This document shows, piece after piece, positions 31,133-44,394 of a DNA stretch of 64,000 nt (positions within the stretch are counted from its first letter, which is position 1; each line of letters begins with the position of its first letter). Source of the DNA: Malachius bipustulatus (lineage: Eukaryota > Arthropoda > Insecta > Coleoptera > Melyridae). The stretch is from positions 38,756,210-38,820,209 of the forward strand of contig OU342633.1 of NCBI GenBank assembly GCA_910589415.1, read 5' to 3'. A program made the position numbers and the translations under genes. The notes beneath the pieces were generated by a model. It was not told where the DNA came from. It saw only the letters and a list, made by a program, of their open reading frames with translations, and did no database searches.

Positions 31133-33224
31133 GTAAGTATCAGTATGCGGATGTTGGAGAAGACATTTCTAAGGTCACGGGAATAAATTGCATTGCTTCT
31201 TCCTTTCAGTGCAGACGAAACTTGCTAAGAGTATTCCTCCATAATATAATCTGGTGTAATAGCTTTTGCGAGCATATTAACATGTTGCTTCCAGTTCTAC
31301 CGGCATAATATCCAACCTTTAAAGTGCAAAATCAGTTGAAGTTCTTGCGACAATAAAATAAGAAATTCTAGCCCGTTCCTAGTAACCCTTTAAATGTAAT
31401 ATTTCTCTTGAGCTTCTTATAAATTTGATCGCTTGTTGTCAGAAAAGATATTCAGAGTTTGTAATATCAACTAAAACTCCTGTCTCGCAGCGCCAAGGTA
31501 AGGGGTGATCTTTAATTAATCTTCTCCTTAAATGACATTTAATTTGTTTTAATGTGTCTCCCTCAACATACCTTTAGAGAACATTAAAAATTATAACATT
31601 ACAAATTAAGCCCTTAGGGGATTTATGAGTGCCTTTGAAGCGAATTCCAGGACAGGAAAACGTCATTTTCATTTACGTTGCGGAGCCAAAATGTTCTGCT
31701 AAATGACTGGACTGACGTGGAAATTTAGCGGCTGTTTGCTTTACTTTCTATCGATAACTTTATTCAATTGCTATTCATATTCATAATGGGTTTCTGGTAT
31801 TACATCTCACATTATAATTTAAATAATAATTATTCCGACTGAGAAAGAGAAGTTTTTCTTTAATAGGTAAGGTAACAGGGAGTTAATTTCGCTTTATCCA
31901 TCGTTGAAACACGATTATTTAAAAATTACTCTGGGAACAAGCACATCTTAAGAGTAATTATCGCTTCCAAACATCGTAATTAGTAAGTCGTCCAAGTCTA
32001 ACAAAGCGAGAAAGCAAACTACTGAAACTCCGACGATGTTTCTCCCATGCAGCCCAACTGAAGTAGACCGGGTCCTAATTCGTGATACAGTGGTAATTAT
32101 AAAACCTCATCTTCTGAACATTACAATAGAACTTCTCGCTGCTTACGATTCCGACTCGTCCAAGTTTCTATCTCTAAAGTAGTTTTAATGGCATGGGAAA
32201 CTCCAAAATGCATTTATTTGGGTTATGTAGATTTTCACCTCAAAACTTCCCCTTTCAGCAGTCTCATACAACATTATTTATCGCCGTTTGTGTTGTGCGA
32301 AATATGTCGATAGAGGATAAATAATACAGAAATAACTTTGTACCTTGAATTTACTGAAATCACCTGATTTTGCTTTTTACTTCATAAAACGTAAATCCTT
32401 TGAATTATGTATATAATCACCCTTATCTCTCAAATATCCGAACTATCTCTCCTCTATCTCTCTCCCTATCTTTTTTCTCGTAATTTTTATATCTGGATGC
32501 ATCATCTAACTAGACCGTCATCTTCTATTTATTTATTGTTGTATGGAAATTCAAGAAGGTACTCCCATGAAGTTGGCCCTTAAATTTCCCTAAAAAGCTC
32601 AGGTTTTGAGAGTTCTTATAGAGTTTATAGGAAAATTATATTTTTAAAGCAAAGCTCCATTTTCATGATGAACTAACTTTACGCGAGCTATTTTTTTTCG
32701 GAAAATTAGTTCGATTGCGATAAATAGCAGCTAAAAGTGAAGTTGTAGAGCTCCTGCATATTTTCGTAAAAAGTTCTGAAAAAAATTAGGTGATTGTTAA
32801 GAACAGGGGCTACTCGCACTCCAACATACTATATATACCACGCGATAGGTCTACTCACTAGGAACTTCGTGGTAAAAATCTTATCCGCCGGTAATGTATA
32901 ATAAGGCAGTTATAGGGTGTAGAAGAAAACGTGTGAAAATTATAACTAATACGGCTCTGGCAGTAGGTAGGTAATATATGAGTAGCAGCTGTAGTAACTA
33001 AGGTCACTGACATCGCCGGAGGATGCAGGTTGCGTCAAGGCCATTGAGTTAGACGGCGACCCAACGCCGGATTTATAAATGGGAATAAATTCAAACACGT
33101 AAATAAACAAATATGAATCGAGATCGAACGAAACTTTCAACACAGTGGAGGGGGGCCAGCGTAGGGGTAAAACCGTCGCGATAGAGCAACTGAAACATCC
33201 CAACATGTAATAATAGAATCGGAA
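31133..33224. other. Unassigned stretch
   Basis: No gene is recognised. The pyrimidine-rich run around 32440-32475 is the only compositional feature noted. The 156-codon minus ORF at 32946-33416 has no supporting feature. Confidence 0.45.
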
Positions 33225-34230
33225 TTCGGATCGGAGACTTAGTTTAAAGTTGTAGGTCGAAGCAAACGGGTCCACGGTCCATAAAACATGCAGTGCGAGT
33301 ATAATACGTGTACGGGGTGTGAGATCAGTAATGGAGCGGGATATGTTTTGTTTGCGAACGAGAGGAGTGTATCCTGGGTATCCGCATCCATAGAATGTTT
33401 TTCCTTGCCCTAACAAATTGTCAACTGGGGTAACCGGAAAATGGAATTACATCAGGTGAGTGTATAATTAATATTTGAGTAATGCGTAAAATAATTGATA
33501 GGTAAACCTGTTGTTTAGCCTTCCAAAACACCCCTCACATGCCCAAGTCTCTTTATCCACTCGCGTCGCCCACGTGGTCATTATATATTTCCGCGGCTCC
33601 TACAGCATCACAATAGTACCTATATAGGTGTATAACGAATGAAACATTCAACTTGTAATACTGTAAGCGCAAAAAATAGGTCAACCGGATGGCCTGGCTC
33701 ATTAAACGACGTGAACGGTCGTAGGCAGGCAGGGACTTCCCCGCGGTACCGAGGTGAGGAACGTCGCCTGCATACGTCGCCTGCTGATGCAGGCGATTCA
33801 ATCACGGAGGAGAGGAAAAGTTGTCGCATTCTGATCTACCTCGCGCCGAAATACGGATCATTTTATATTCATATTATTTACGATTGCTCACCTTCCCTTT
33901 CATATACGGTCTACATTAAAATACGATCACATTTCCATTTGTGCCTCTTCGTGCTTTTTAATAGAGACTCGCGATCGTATCGAAAAGTGTTGCTCTAAAG
34001 TCGGAGGTCGAGGCGAACGTATCTACCTATCAAAACGAAAAAAATGCAGTGCGATTATAATACGCGTACGGGGTGTGAGATAAGTGCTGGAGCGGGGTAT
34101 GTTTTGATTGCGGACGAGCGGGACAGTTTTTCCTTGCCCTAACAAATTGTCAACTGGTGTAACCGGAATATTATGGAATTATATACATCAGGTGAGTGTA
34201 AAATTAATATTCCATAAATGCGTAAATCGT
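33225..34230. repeat. Duplicated GC-richer segment with conserved donor-like site
   Basis: 33225-33495 and 33960-34230 are diverged direct copies about 755 bp apart. Shared blocks include gcagtgcga.tataatacg, gtacggggtgtgagat, ttttccttgccctaacaaat and acatcaggtgagtgta. The last contains a splice-donor consensus (CAG|GTGAGT) kept in both copies. Between them lies a hairpin-forming cgcctgc..gcaggcg block (about 33755-33795). Neither copy has a clear coding frame; duplicated 5' non-coding exons are one reading and a transposon remnant another. Confidence 0.5.
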
Positions 34231-34789
34231 TCTCGTATCTGTGGCATGGGACGGGACAAAACAATGGGAGGGGAAATGAGGTAGGATAGGGGGGGGGGAC
34301 AAGGGGAAGTAGGCTACCACAAAAATATGTAATATTGTGCAATATTATGCGCAACGGTACGCTATGAAATTTAAACGGCGACAGGGACGGATCGAGGAAG
34401 CTAATAATTGGTAGGCGGTGATGCCTCTCTGCTCGGATGACCTTAACAAAAGCGTCTCTCTGTTAGAGAAAAAGTGACCTTAGTTTTAAAGTGACCTTAA
34501 TAGAAGTGCTCAAAACTAGCGAAAATAGAAACTAGTGCGTGTATTTTACCCACCCAGCACCCCTATTCGCTCCACGGTCCCATATGTTTGTTGGGATGAC
34601 ACCGGGAAAAAACACCTTTAAAATGTGAAACTACATAAAAATCGCAACTGAATAGTGTAAAAATCGCAAGTCAATGCGAGTGGCCCATCTCCTTAACATT
34701 TACCAACAATTATAAAATTGGAAACATTTTTAATAACTCTCAGGAAAATTTATTTTTATCAAAGTTCTGAATGCTTGTAGAAGAGTTTT

Positions 34790-35620
34790 TATATAAAAAT
34801 CCTCTTCAATCCAACAAAAGTCCTAAAAAAAGAGTTCTGACGAGATTTCTGAGAAGCCCCCGAAGAACTCTATATGAAAGTGTACCTTCCACTTTGCTGA
34901 CACTTCAGTAGATAGATAGTTTAACTTTTAATTGCGAAATCGATCATCGAAAAGACCTGTAACCAAACAAAAATCGCTGAAAATTAATTCTATGAGGGTT
35001 CTCGGTAGCCCAGGAAGAATTACACAGAAAAGTACACATTCACTGTGCATTCCAATTTTTCAAACAAAAATAGATAAAAATTAGTTCTGATGATGAGAGT
35101 TCTGGGAAGCCCTTGAATAATTCTATAGAAAAGTATACTTTCACTTTTCCGAGAACTCAGTAGTTTTATTTTTCAAACCAAAATCGAAAAAAAATAATTC
35201 TGATAAGAGTTATGGGAAGCCCCTGAATAATTCTATGGAAGACGATAAAATATTTTATTGCAAAATAGATCATCAACAAATGAAACACTGGCAGTAATCA
35301 AACAAAGGTCTCTGAAAATTAGTTACGATGAGAGTTCTCAGTAGCCCATGAAGAATTCTATAGAAAAGTGTACATTCACTTTGCCAAGAACTCGATAATT
35401 TAATTTTTTTAACAAAAATTACAAAAATTAGTTCTGATGAGAAGAGTTCTGGGAAGCCCCTGAAGAATCATATTTAGTACACATTTACTTTGCCGGGAAC
35501 TCAATATTGATATTTTTCAAGAAAAATTCGCCACTAGTTCTGATGAGAGTTCTGGTATGCCCACATGAAGAATTCCACAGAAAACTACACTTTTATTTGG
35601 CCGTAAAAAAATTTTAATTT
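34790..35620. repeat. Degenerate minisatellite, about seven units of about 110-125 bp
   Basis: Each unit contains ttctgatgagagttctggga, then agcccctgaagaattctata and aaagtacacttt.actttgcc, followed by gaactcagta. Units begin near 34828, 34985, 35078, 35198, 35322, 35430 and 35535. They are diverged and some are internally shortened. No coding function is visible. Confidence 0.75.
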
Positions 35621-35709
35621 GAAAATAGATCGTCAATAAATGAACAATTAAGAGAAGTAAAAATTGCCAAAATTTAAGAGGAGTCTGCTTTACATAACTC
35701 ATCGCGGGG

Positions 35710-37320
35710 TACCCAGAACTCCCATCAAAACAATTTTACTTACTGATAATAATATGATTGGATGGAATAGTATTTGTATGATGATACCTGCTGCTTAAAA
35801 TGCATACCCTCCACCGAGAATAATAAATAAGTATGTATTATTATCAAATTTGCAACGTCCACAGTGTATAAAAGCTAAATGTAAAATTATCATTGGTATA
35901 TTTGTCAATATACATAATATTTAAATTATTTGACTACTCTATGATGTTACATTTAAAAGGTTTCTTGTTGATGACTCTGTTGTTTATCAAAACTTTTAAC
36001 CAACGTAAAATGGCTGTAATATTTGAGTTTCAAAATATGTAGCACAATAAACAACCCTGTGTAAATATCTACTCAAATGAAAATGTTCCTTTTCTTTTTG
36101 TCATATTCTTTACAAGGTTAATTAGCTATTATACGCTTTCAGCAGAATTGAAACGTGTAGGTAAGTGAAAACAATGGAGAAGTTAATAGAAAAGTGGAAC
36201 AGCGTATAAAGTAGCGGAAACTACCATCAATATTTTCCTTGAGTGAAAAGGAACATAAACGTTTTTCACATTTCTACGAACGGTTAAAATATATCGCCAT
36301 CAGAGCTCAGAGATTCTTTTGTTCGTTTGCGGCTCCGCGGAAACAATTTGAGAAGTAATTTTTATTGTCTCTATCTACTTTGTGCCGAGGGAAACTTCAA
36401 TACAAACCGGAGACAAATTATTCTTTTGAATTGATAAGGAGCGTAGCATTCTTCTGAGCGCCAAAAGTAGCTAATAAAGCTAGGAAACCGTTGGAGCGGC
36501 TTTAGAATTCTTATAAATAAAGGTAATAGAAGGGAACCGTTCAAAAAATGTAACAATACGATGGGGAAGATATTGGTCACGTTCTATTTCCACACGAACT
36601 GTCTCTCTTCAAACGCTTTATTTCTGGGTCCCTTTTGTATTCAGAACGATTCATACCCCCAAGACTGCTTGGCCTCTCTTTTCCTACTTGAGTGATATTA
36701 CTGCTGTGTCTATTTATCATTCCGAGACGTATCTGCGAAATTATAATTAAATTCCTACTTCCTTTCTTTTGATTTATTTACCCCTCATTGTCGACGTCAA
36801 TATTGAGTTTCAGATTTAATTTTCAGAAAGTGATTAGCCGGAAACATCAAAGGGCCATCAATTGAAGTTGGCATTATCTTGAATTAGATTTAATTGAATA
36901 CCTCATAACCTACATCTTCCAGTATTCGAGATTTCGCGTTGTAAAGAGGATCAATTATTCTCCTACACTGATCCTCAATCTCCTTCCTCGTAAACAAATT
37001 GAAACACTGAAACCTGCATTTTCATCATATTAAATCGAAAAATTTGCTTCATTCCCGTATTTAAACTCAAAAATCCGTTTATAAAAGAATTTAATATGCA
37101 AAAGAAATTTGTAACGTGGTCACCTCTGATTTATATAAATGTAATAAAGGATCTTATAAAGATAATGAGTATTATTCAAAGAACAAAATTTTCAATCTTA
37201 TTGGAGCAAACTCACAAGCCGCTGGAATTCTGCGCTGCTTGTCGAAACGAACTTCGGGAATAACAAAACCATAAAAACTGGAAAGAGCAAAGGTAACATT
37301 GTGTTTTGGTCCTGTTTTGG
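35710..37320. other. Unassigned stretch
   Basis: This is AT-rich with no gene, repeat or RNA gene recognised. Confidence 0.5.
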
Positions 37321-37328
37321 TTATCTTA

Positions 37329-39293
37329 CAGTGTTTGGATTATAATCCCTAGTTTGTCTATCAAGAAATGGACTCGCAATTGGAGATGTAGGCGAAAAAC
37401 ATCGAAACGGGTCAACTTTTTATTGAGGGGGACATCTTTAGGTAAGAATTTAACCATCCAAATTAATCCTCTTGGCAGGGGTGGCTACCCCTTCTGCTAT
37501 CGTCATAGGAAACAGATATCTAGTGATACGTCAATTGAAAGCTACTTGAATTCTTTACACCTTTACAACGATATATCACTTTTTAGCTGTTGCAAAAATA
37601 TTAGACACAGGGTGAATCGATAAAACAGGATTTCTTAACAATTGCTTCATTTTTTTGGAAATGTGCGAAGAAAATAATTTTTAATAAAATGGTTACTATC
37701 ATGGTAACTATTGAAGTGTGACGTTGTATTAAAATAATATGTTTTCTTATTTCCAAAAAAAAAGGAAATTATCATGGAGTAGACCTTTTTATCTTTCGAC
37801 ATCTAACATTCAGGCGAAACCCAAAAAGTGAGACATCGTTGTAAAGAGAATTGAAGCAGCTTTCAAATGATATATCGTTCGATATCTGTTCCCCATAATA
37901 ATGATAAGCAAAGGGGTAGCTACCCCTGTCAACCCGTGCGGTTGAGTACCCATCGGGCGCGTCCCCAGGTGGCGGATAGGGGGAAGGCCTTACAATGAGC
38001 GTAAGTGAGTAAGGTTAGCAGTGGTGATAAAGCTCGTCGGAGGTAAAATTCTAGACTGGTAGCTCAAAACCCTGCCGCGGACCACCTCCCCTAACCTGGT
38101 TGTCGTGTCGTGATTAAAGGTCTGCACTAGGGGAAACGGCGCCAGAGATGTCCGACTGTGGACTATCTGATATACCGTATCATCTGTTGTCGTGGTCACG
38201 TTCCACCGCACAGAGAGATGCGGGAGTCTCGGCTTAATCGCCGGAACCAAGAGGAGACAACCTCACTAAAAAAACCTAAATCCTAAGGCGGGGGTCCAGG
38301 CTGATGGGATGCGTGACTGGATAGAAGACCAGCCCTACTGGATTCAACCTTGGGGCACCAGGGGGCACTCCACTGTATCAATAATCCCCTCACCTTTGCA
38401 TGCGGGGCTCTTCATAGGTGGAACACTCTTCCCTAGCTACTCGTGGGATCAACCATGGTAAGAAATAAAAAACCAAGAAATCGCGGGACATCACCGCAAA
38501 ACAGACTGCTGACCGAGCGGGGCTTGTCACCCGTCAAGACAGTCGGCAATCTAAACAATCCTTGTGCTCGAGACGACCTCAAGCGCAAGAAGAATGCCCA
38601 CTCATTGGCAAGAAAAGGAGCATCGACACCCTCCATAGGACCAGAACCATTCTGTGGCTTCGAAGATACTTTCTTCAAGCAGAATTCCAAAAGGAAGAAG
38701 AAAACTGAGAGAAACTCATTGGAGGAACCTCTCGGGGTTGAGACAATCCAAAGAACTTCTCGGGAATTTTAACCGAGAGAATTAACAGAACACTGACGGG
38801 ATTCCTAACGAGACATTGCAAGCTCAAGGAACACCTGAGGAAGTTAGGCATAGAAGAAAATGGCGTCTGCAGATTCTGCGGGAAAGGAGACGCCACCTCG
38901 TCACCTGCTGCTCAACTGCGATGCGATAGAACTCAAAAGAAGTAATGTTCTGGGCCATCACCAGCTAGAGGCAGGGAACTTACCCGACCTTGATTCTCTC
39001 AAAATCCTGAAGTTTCTCAAGGAAACGGACTTGGAGAGGGTGCTTCACTAAAGGGATTCCACACCACGCGAAGCACAGTAGAGGGGATACAATAGATCTT
39101 TTAGGTCGCAGTAACTTAATCACCCTCAAAAATACAAATACAAATACCTCTGTCAAGGGGATGAACTTGGGTAGTTAAATTCTCACCAATATATGTCCCC
39201 TACGATGACAAAATTGACCTGCTTCGGCTTTTTTCGCGCACATCTTCAGTTTCTAAGTTATTAGACATGTTTCGTTTTTAAAAACCCACCCTG
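37329..39293. mobile_element. Foldback element C, split by a deleted LINE
   Basis: The left arm (from about 37329) and right arm (ending ccaccctg at 39293, followed by TA) are diverged inverted copies. Matching pairs include gcaggggtggctaccccttc versus aaggggtagctacccctgtc, and agaatttaaccatc versus its inverse in gtagttaaattctcacc. A LINE derivative at 37933-39149 interrupts the right arm. The CAGGGTG-type end matches foldback A. No transposase was found. Confidence 0.7.
37933..39149 (+). mobile_element. Internally deleted LINE: 5' head fused to RNase H/3' tail
   Basis: The element begins cccgtgcggttgagtaccc, a GC-rich untranslated leader, followed by a start codon at 38455 (MVRNKKPRNRGTSPQNRLLT). 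At about 38593 it jumps into the RNase H end of the same LINE family as 1071-3938 (AHSLARKGAST..GPEPFCG). It then continues to the zinc-knuckle region and a CAAATA-repeat tail. Everything between, including endonuclease and RT, is missing. ctgtcaa flanks both sides (37926-37932; 39150-39156). It preserves the 5' end that the other copies lack. Confidence 0.72.
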
Positions 39294-39295
39294 TA

Positions 39296-41160
39296 TAATG
39301 ACTCATGGAAGTCATATAAGCGATAATCAATCCTTTCTGAAATTGAAATATAAAGTGATGAAGATAATTATTTGGAAATTCGAAGTAAATAGAGATAACT
39401 CCCAGCAAATACGCAAAACCCGCAGTTGGTGTTTCGGGTGAACCAACCCACGTTTAGGGTTTTATGTACCAGCGTTTAGCAGTACCCCGGTCACGGCCAA
39501 CCGTATTATTATAGCTCGAAGCCACCACGTTCTCTGTGAAACATGGTTTTATTTACGAATCACAGGCTCATTTTTTGTCCATTTTGGCTTATCCTTTCCA
39601 TTAATTCCATCTCATATTACGTAGATCAAACTCCAGGGTAATCCTGTTATCTGACAGTGCTCAAGCCACGTCACTGAGCCAAGCTGAATCGAATATTAAA
39701 CTAAGCGAGAATTCACGAAGATTTTCTTCTTCTTTATCCAGGTAAACTTGAAGCTATGTTTTTGGGTAAGCAGTGTCTATTACGAAAATACAGCGCTAAC
39801 ATGTTGTATGTATGCAAGTCGATATTATGAGTTTTGATTGTCTAGAATTAACACATCAAGGTTTACAGAGAAGAGGAAAGCCTGAAAAAGAGTAAAATTA
39901 CTTCAAGTTACTTAAAAGGTACAATTATAAATATTTTATACGGTTTTTTGCACCGGGCCTAAAGTTCCTATACAATAAATCTGAAACAAAGAGTTAAATT
40001 GAATCTCTAATAAAGGGTAAATAGCACTTTGCTTTTTTGCTGGATATTTTAAGATTCATTAAAAACCTTCTCAATTCTTGTTAAATTCTATTAAAAAAAA
40101 TTCCTCTCATATTTTAAACCCGACTTTTTCCAAATTTCCATCCACCATATTTTGGTCTCGTAGAAAACTACTTCCACAGTAATAACAATTCACATTTCTT
40201 TCAATTTAACTTTGCACTCCGAGTGCACCAAGTTATTTTTCTATATGAAATGGCCATTGAGATAGAAGACATAAGTTTCGTTTAAGATTTATGTTACGTA
40301 CCGTATATCATATAACTTATAATACCCCAAAGGCTATGTATAAAGCTTACATCTATGATGTATTAGTACATTTTGTGGAAACATTAGTTTTCATATTGTC
40401 GGCCATGGCCATAGTTACATGTTAAGCAATTTTTTGCTTCGCTGAACTTTAGAGTTACCGGACGCTGACCGGCCAGAGAGGTTGCATGCAATCTCGGACG
40501 GTTATCCCATTATTTATCTGCCACACCTATATGCTAGACATTTCCTCCAACCTGCCTAAATTATATGAGAATTTCTTCCACATTAGAACACACTACGTGA
40601 ATTTTAAGTGGTTAGCAGGACGCTGAAATTTTCAGCTCACAAAACTTTCTCTGGAATTTTTGTCGAATTTAATATGTTTCATGTAAATCCTAATCGGCAT
40701 GAAATAATAATTATCCTAGCTTGACGTAGCTGCAGTCGCTCCAGCTGTGTTTTGCTTGTTGCGTTAATTGATATATCGCCTCATACTCCATTGTTGAAAT
40801 TGTTGGAAGACAACAGTTCCAAAAATTTGTGCCAGACTTTCTGCGCAGCTTATCTAGCCAGTTATGATACTTTTTTGTCTAAGCTACAAGAATTACACGA
40901 CTTGTGAAATTCTTTAATGGCTTTCATATAAAATGGTACTTTGGCCAAGAGAGTACAATTTATTTTCGTACGATATTTCATAGCAGTGCTTTTCGAATAG
41001 GCTACTCGCTGTCGATGCTCCATTAAACCGTCAATAAAAACCTTTTTTTAGTTACTTTGAGACGTTCTGTATTTTTCTGTCGAGTCTTGCGACAGAAAAA
41101 AACATACGGATGCATCTGGTCGAGGAGCAATCAGTTTTCTCAGAAGTACTGACTTCACGT
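39296..41160. other. Unassigned stretch
   Basis: No gene, RNA gene or repeat is recognised. Confidence 0.5.
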
Positions 41161-41477
41161 ATTGACTGGACGTCCACTCTCTTTCGATCGTTGGATGTAT
41201 TAAGTCCAGCGATCCCAGCCCCCATTCAGGGGGAGCACTGATCTCCCGATTGCCGAAAGAATTTCTGTCCCGTCAGAAATTGCAATTCCGGACCCCAGCC
41301 ACCGCCGCAGGTATAACTGGAGAACTGATCCCCCGGTTGCCTCTAAAATAACCTATCCAGGCCCTTCAACCCTTGTGGAGTCAGTTATACTTTCCACGCT
41401 GCCCCCTCCATGAATCTGCATGGAGCCTCCAAGCCTTCTGCACACTGAGCCCAGCAGCTCAAAAGCTAGCTTAAACC
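41161..41477. other. GC-rich stretch, possibly part of a LINE
   Basis: The composition changes sharply to C-rich. Before the hAT-type insertion it was contiguous with the LINE relic starting after 41963, so it may belong to that element. The reading frames are broken and nothing specific was identified. Confidence 0.35.
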
Positions 41478-41962
41478 CAGGGCCGGTTTTAGCACTGCCA
41501 GCGCCCTGGACGAGATTTCTATACGGCGCCCCCCTAGCAACCGTTACAGGTATAGGTATAAATTGTAGAAAGGGTCCTTTATAAGATAGGATAAGATAAG
41601 ATAGGATTCAAATAACGGTTAACGTTAGAGACCAACCGGGGGGCCTAGAGGGTATGGAATACCCCCTAGACGAAAGAGGGGTACGGGGGCTCTCCCCCGG
41701 GAAAATTTTTTGAAAAATTACTCGCAAAATGTTAATTTAAACGCTTTTTTATCTATTTAAAAGTATTTATTTTATTTATTATACCATTCATATTTTTGGC
41801 TGGAATGAACTTTTTTCAATAATTCAAGGATTTTTTCGCTTAATTTAGGGAATTCACGAGTAAGTATACCTCGAACTATGAGCGATGGGCTACAAAGGGG
41901 CGCCTGTTAATTCGGCGCCCTGGGCGGTCGCCCAACCACGCCCCACCCTAACGCCGTCCCTG
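41478..41962. mobile_element. hAT-type MITE with 8-bp target duplication
   Basis: This 485-bp element begins cagggccggttttag and ends cgccgtccctg, with imperfect inverted ends that continue inward (agcgccctgg versus ggcgccctgg). The flanking cttaaacc occurs at 41470-41477 and 41963-41970. CAGGG ends and an 8-bp duplication are typical of hAT elements. The interior is AT-rich with a short agataggataagataag run and no transposase. Confidence 0.85.
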
Positions 41963-41970
41963 CTTAAACC

Positions 41971-42776
41971 ATTCCTTTAGCGAAGAAGAGAGGCTTCTCG
42001 AGCCTTTCTCTTCACGTAACTTTCTAGGCTGAAATAGAGCTCTGTACGCAGATGCAGGAAAATATGCACTGCCAACGCAGATTAATAAAGATACTTTGAA
42101 ACAGTAAAGCGGCTCTAAAGGTCACTGCAAGTCTAATTTGGCTTGGAACAGTCAACTAACCTTGAATGCCCTAGCCAAGCAAGTGACAACGAAGTAACTC
42201 TGATCTGGATTCCGGGCCATGCTGGATATTGAGAGAGCTTGCCGACTCTCTGGCCAGGAAAGGTGCGGAGTTCGAATTCATCGGACCAGAACCAGTATTT
42301 GGTTATCACTTAATATGGCCAAAACAACAATAAGCAACCGGGATGAGAGAGAAGTCTTCCAGCACTGGCAAAAAATTAAGAACCAAGATTGGACCATTCG
42401 AAAGCCTTTATAGAGGGTACTCCGAAAAAAAGAACCAATAAAGAACTATTGAAGCTTAACAGGAAGGAATGAACTGAAAGCCTTAATAGGCCTATATACT
42501 AGGCACTGCAAGCTGAATTATAATTGCTTAATCCCATCTACACAGGATGGGATTAACGAACAGCGCTGAATGCGGTCTGTGCTTGGAGAGTGACGAAACA
42601 GGAAAACACATTGAGTGTCCCGCTTTGGGAAAAACCAGATCACAAACCTTCGGGAGGGTCTTCCTAACACCGGAGGACATGGATAGATTAACAATAGTCA
42701 AGATGGTCAGCTTTCTCAAAGAGGTTGACCTGATAGGGGTTAATGTAGCACAACTAGATGTGAGCCACAATTAATA
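41971..42776 (+). pseudogene. LINE RNase H/C-terminal relic of a second subfamily
   Basis: Fragments in shifting frames show ELADSLARKGAEFEFIGPEP (RNase H end), LKALIGLYT.HCKLNY, then NSAECGLCLESDETGKHIEC, the C-terminal cysteine/histidine motif, and FLKEVDLIGV. The order equals that of the LINE at 1071-3938, but the sequence differs enough to be another subfamily. Multiple stops are present. The 3' end is probably near 42800. Confidence 0.62.
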
Positions 42777-42789
42777 GACCTTCAGTGGA

Positions 42790-44390
42790 GGTGTCATAAT
42801 TTGAAGGTGTCAAATCTAATCTATATAGTGCATTTTGTAAAATGATTCTAACCTTAAATTGTGGAACTTTTCAAGTTAGACGATAGGAGACTAGAAGCAA
42901 TAATTTTTTTTGTTCTTTTGAATTTCTAGTTCTAGAACTATATTTTCTTCAGTATAGGCTATTCTGGCCTCCTTTATCTCTTCTCTCATCCATTTAGAAC
43001 CGTTCCGTCCATCCTTTCTGCAAACTGTTACATTTACTCGGTGAGATTTTAAACCCTACTCGACTTTAATTACTAATTATTTACGAATGAAAAACTTCTC
43101 AGAACATTCAGCGATCCAATTTTATAAACTGCAAACATGTAACTTTATGCAAAACCTTCAATTTTTGATATTCCTCTACATGTACTTCACAAATATATCT
43201 AATATTTAGAACAAAATGTTTTCCGAATTGTACAGGTTGTGAAATAAGTTGTATATCTCAAAAGTTTTTAAAAAACTTTTTTCTCGTTAATAAAGGCAAC
43301 GAGTCGCTAAAGAGCAACGCGTTCGACAGCTAGCAAGCAGCGAATCTCCCCGCCACGCAACATCCTACAAGAAACCAATTACTTTTTATATATTTTTTTT
43401 ACTGCGGTCACATATTTTACAAGTAATCATAATATAAACTTTTATTTTGTATTTATTTCGAAATATATGGGCTATATTTTATGTAATACGGCTATCACTG
43501 ACCTGTATAAAAATAATGTTAATCACTTATTATCGATTTCGAAAGTAAAGTTTGAATAATTATGTTTACGCGCAGTCAACTATCGAACAGCTAATGTACT
43601 AAATAATTTTCATTAATTACTTCCATACATTTTCTAATATCTAATTACGTGATGGGTGGAAAATAAGTATGCACCAAACGAGGGTAAAAGTAAATTATTA
43701 TCAGAATGAACCACACTGTATAACCCTAACCACTTAACACTAACACTTAGATCTACCACAGGCAAAAGCTGTCACCAAGCAGCATCAATCACTACCCCAT
43801 GATTGATCGTTGGAAGCCTTTTAAATGAAATAATATACTCGGTAAACTGGCACAGCTCGTCTTCGTGTTCACCTTAAATGAAACATTTTTTAAATATTTA
43901 CCATGAAACGATGTCAGGAAGTCCAAAGTGACGCCCCGTCCCTGTGATATATTAACTTTCTTACCGTCTTTAGGTATAACCAATGACGGAATTATTATCT
44001 CGGCCTTTCTCAATTCAAAAAACCTTCTTGCGCATCAATCGCAGAAATAGTGTATTTTTATGCGATTCAATTATGAATATTTTCACCGCTTTTTAAATTA
44101 TTGGCTTTCTGAAATTTTCCACAGTCATGTCATGTTAGCGTAGTGCTTTAATGTGAAAAATTTTCTGTGATAATTTCATTTCATTTCGTTTCAACACGTG
44201 CCTTAGATCGGATTTTTAAATTTAAAAATCAAAAAAATTGGCAAAATTTTACAATTTTGTCCCTTTTCCTATGCCCGCCACTGGCTAACTTTACTTTAAA
44301 AATACTATTTTTTACACTACCTTTAATAAATTCGCAAAAAACTGAAAGGAGAGTTTTGAAAACCGAAAGTTTGAAATTTTAGAGGAATAA
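42790..44390. other. Unassigned stretch
   Basis: No gene is recognised. Around 44250-44280 a partial unit of the tandem repeat described next (cctatgcccgccactggct) appears. Confidence 0.45.
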
Positions 44391-44394
44391 ACAT

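Noticed and set aside
32946..33416. 156-codon minus-strand ORF
   Set aside because: It has no recognisable domain and no splice or promoter support. Part of it overlaps a duplicated segment whose other copy does not keep the frame.
34790..35620. CRISPR-like array
   Set aside because: The repeats are long, diverged and contiguous without unique spacers of constant size, and the genome is eukaryotic.
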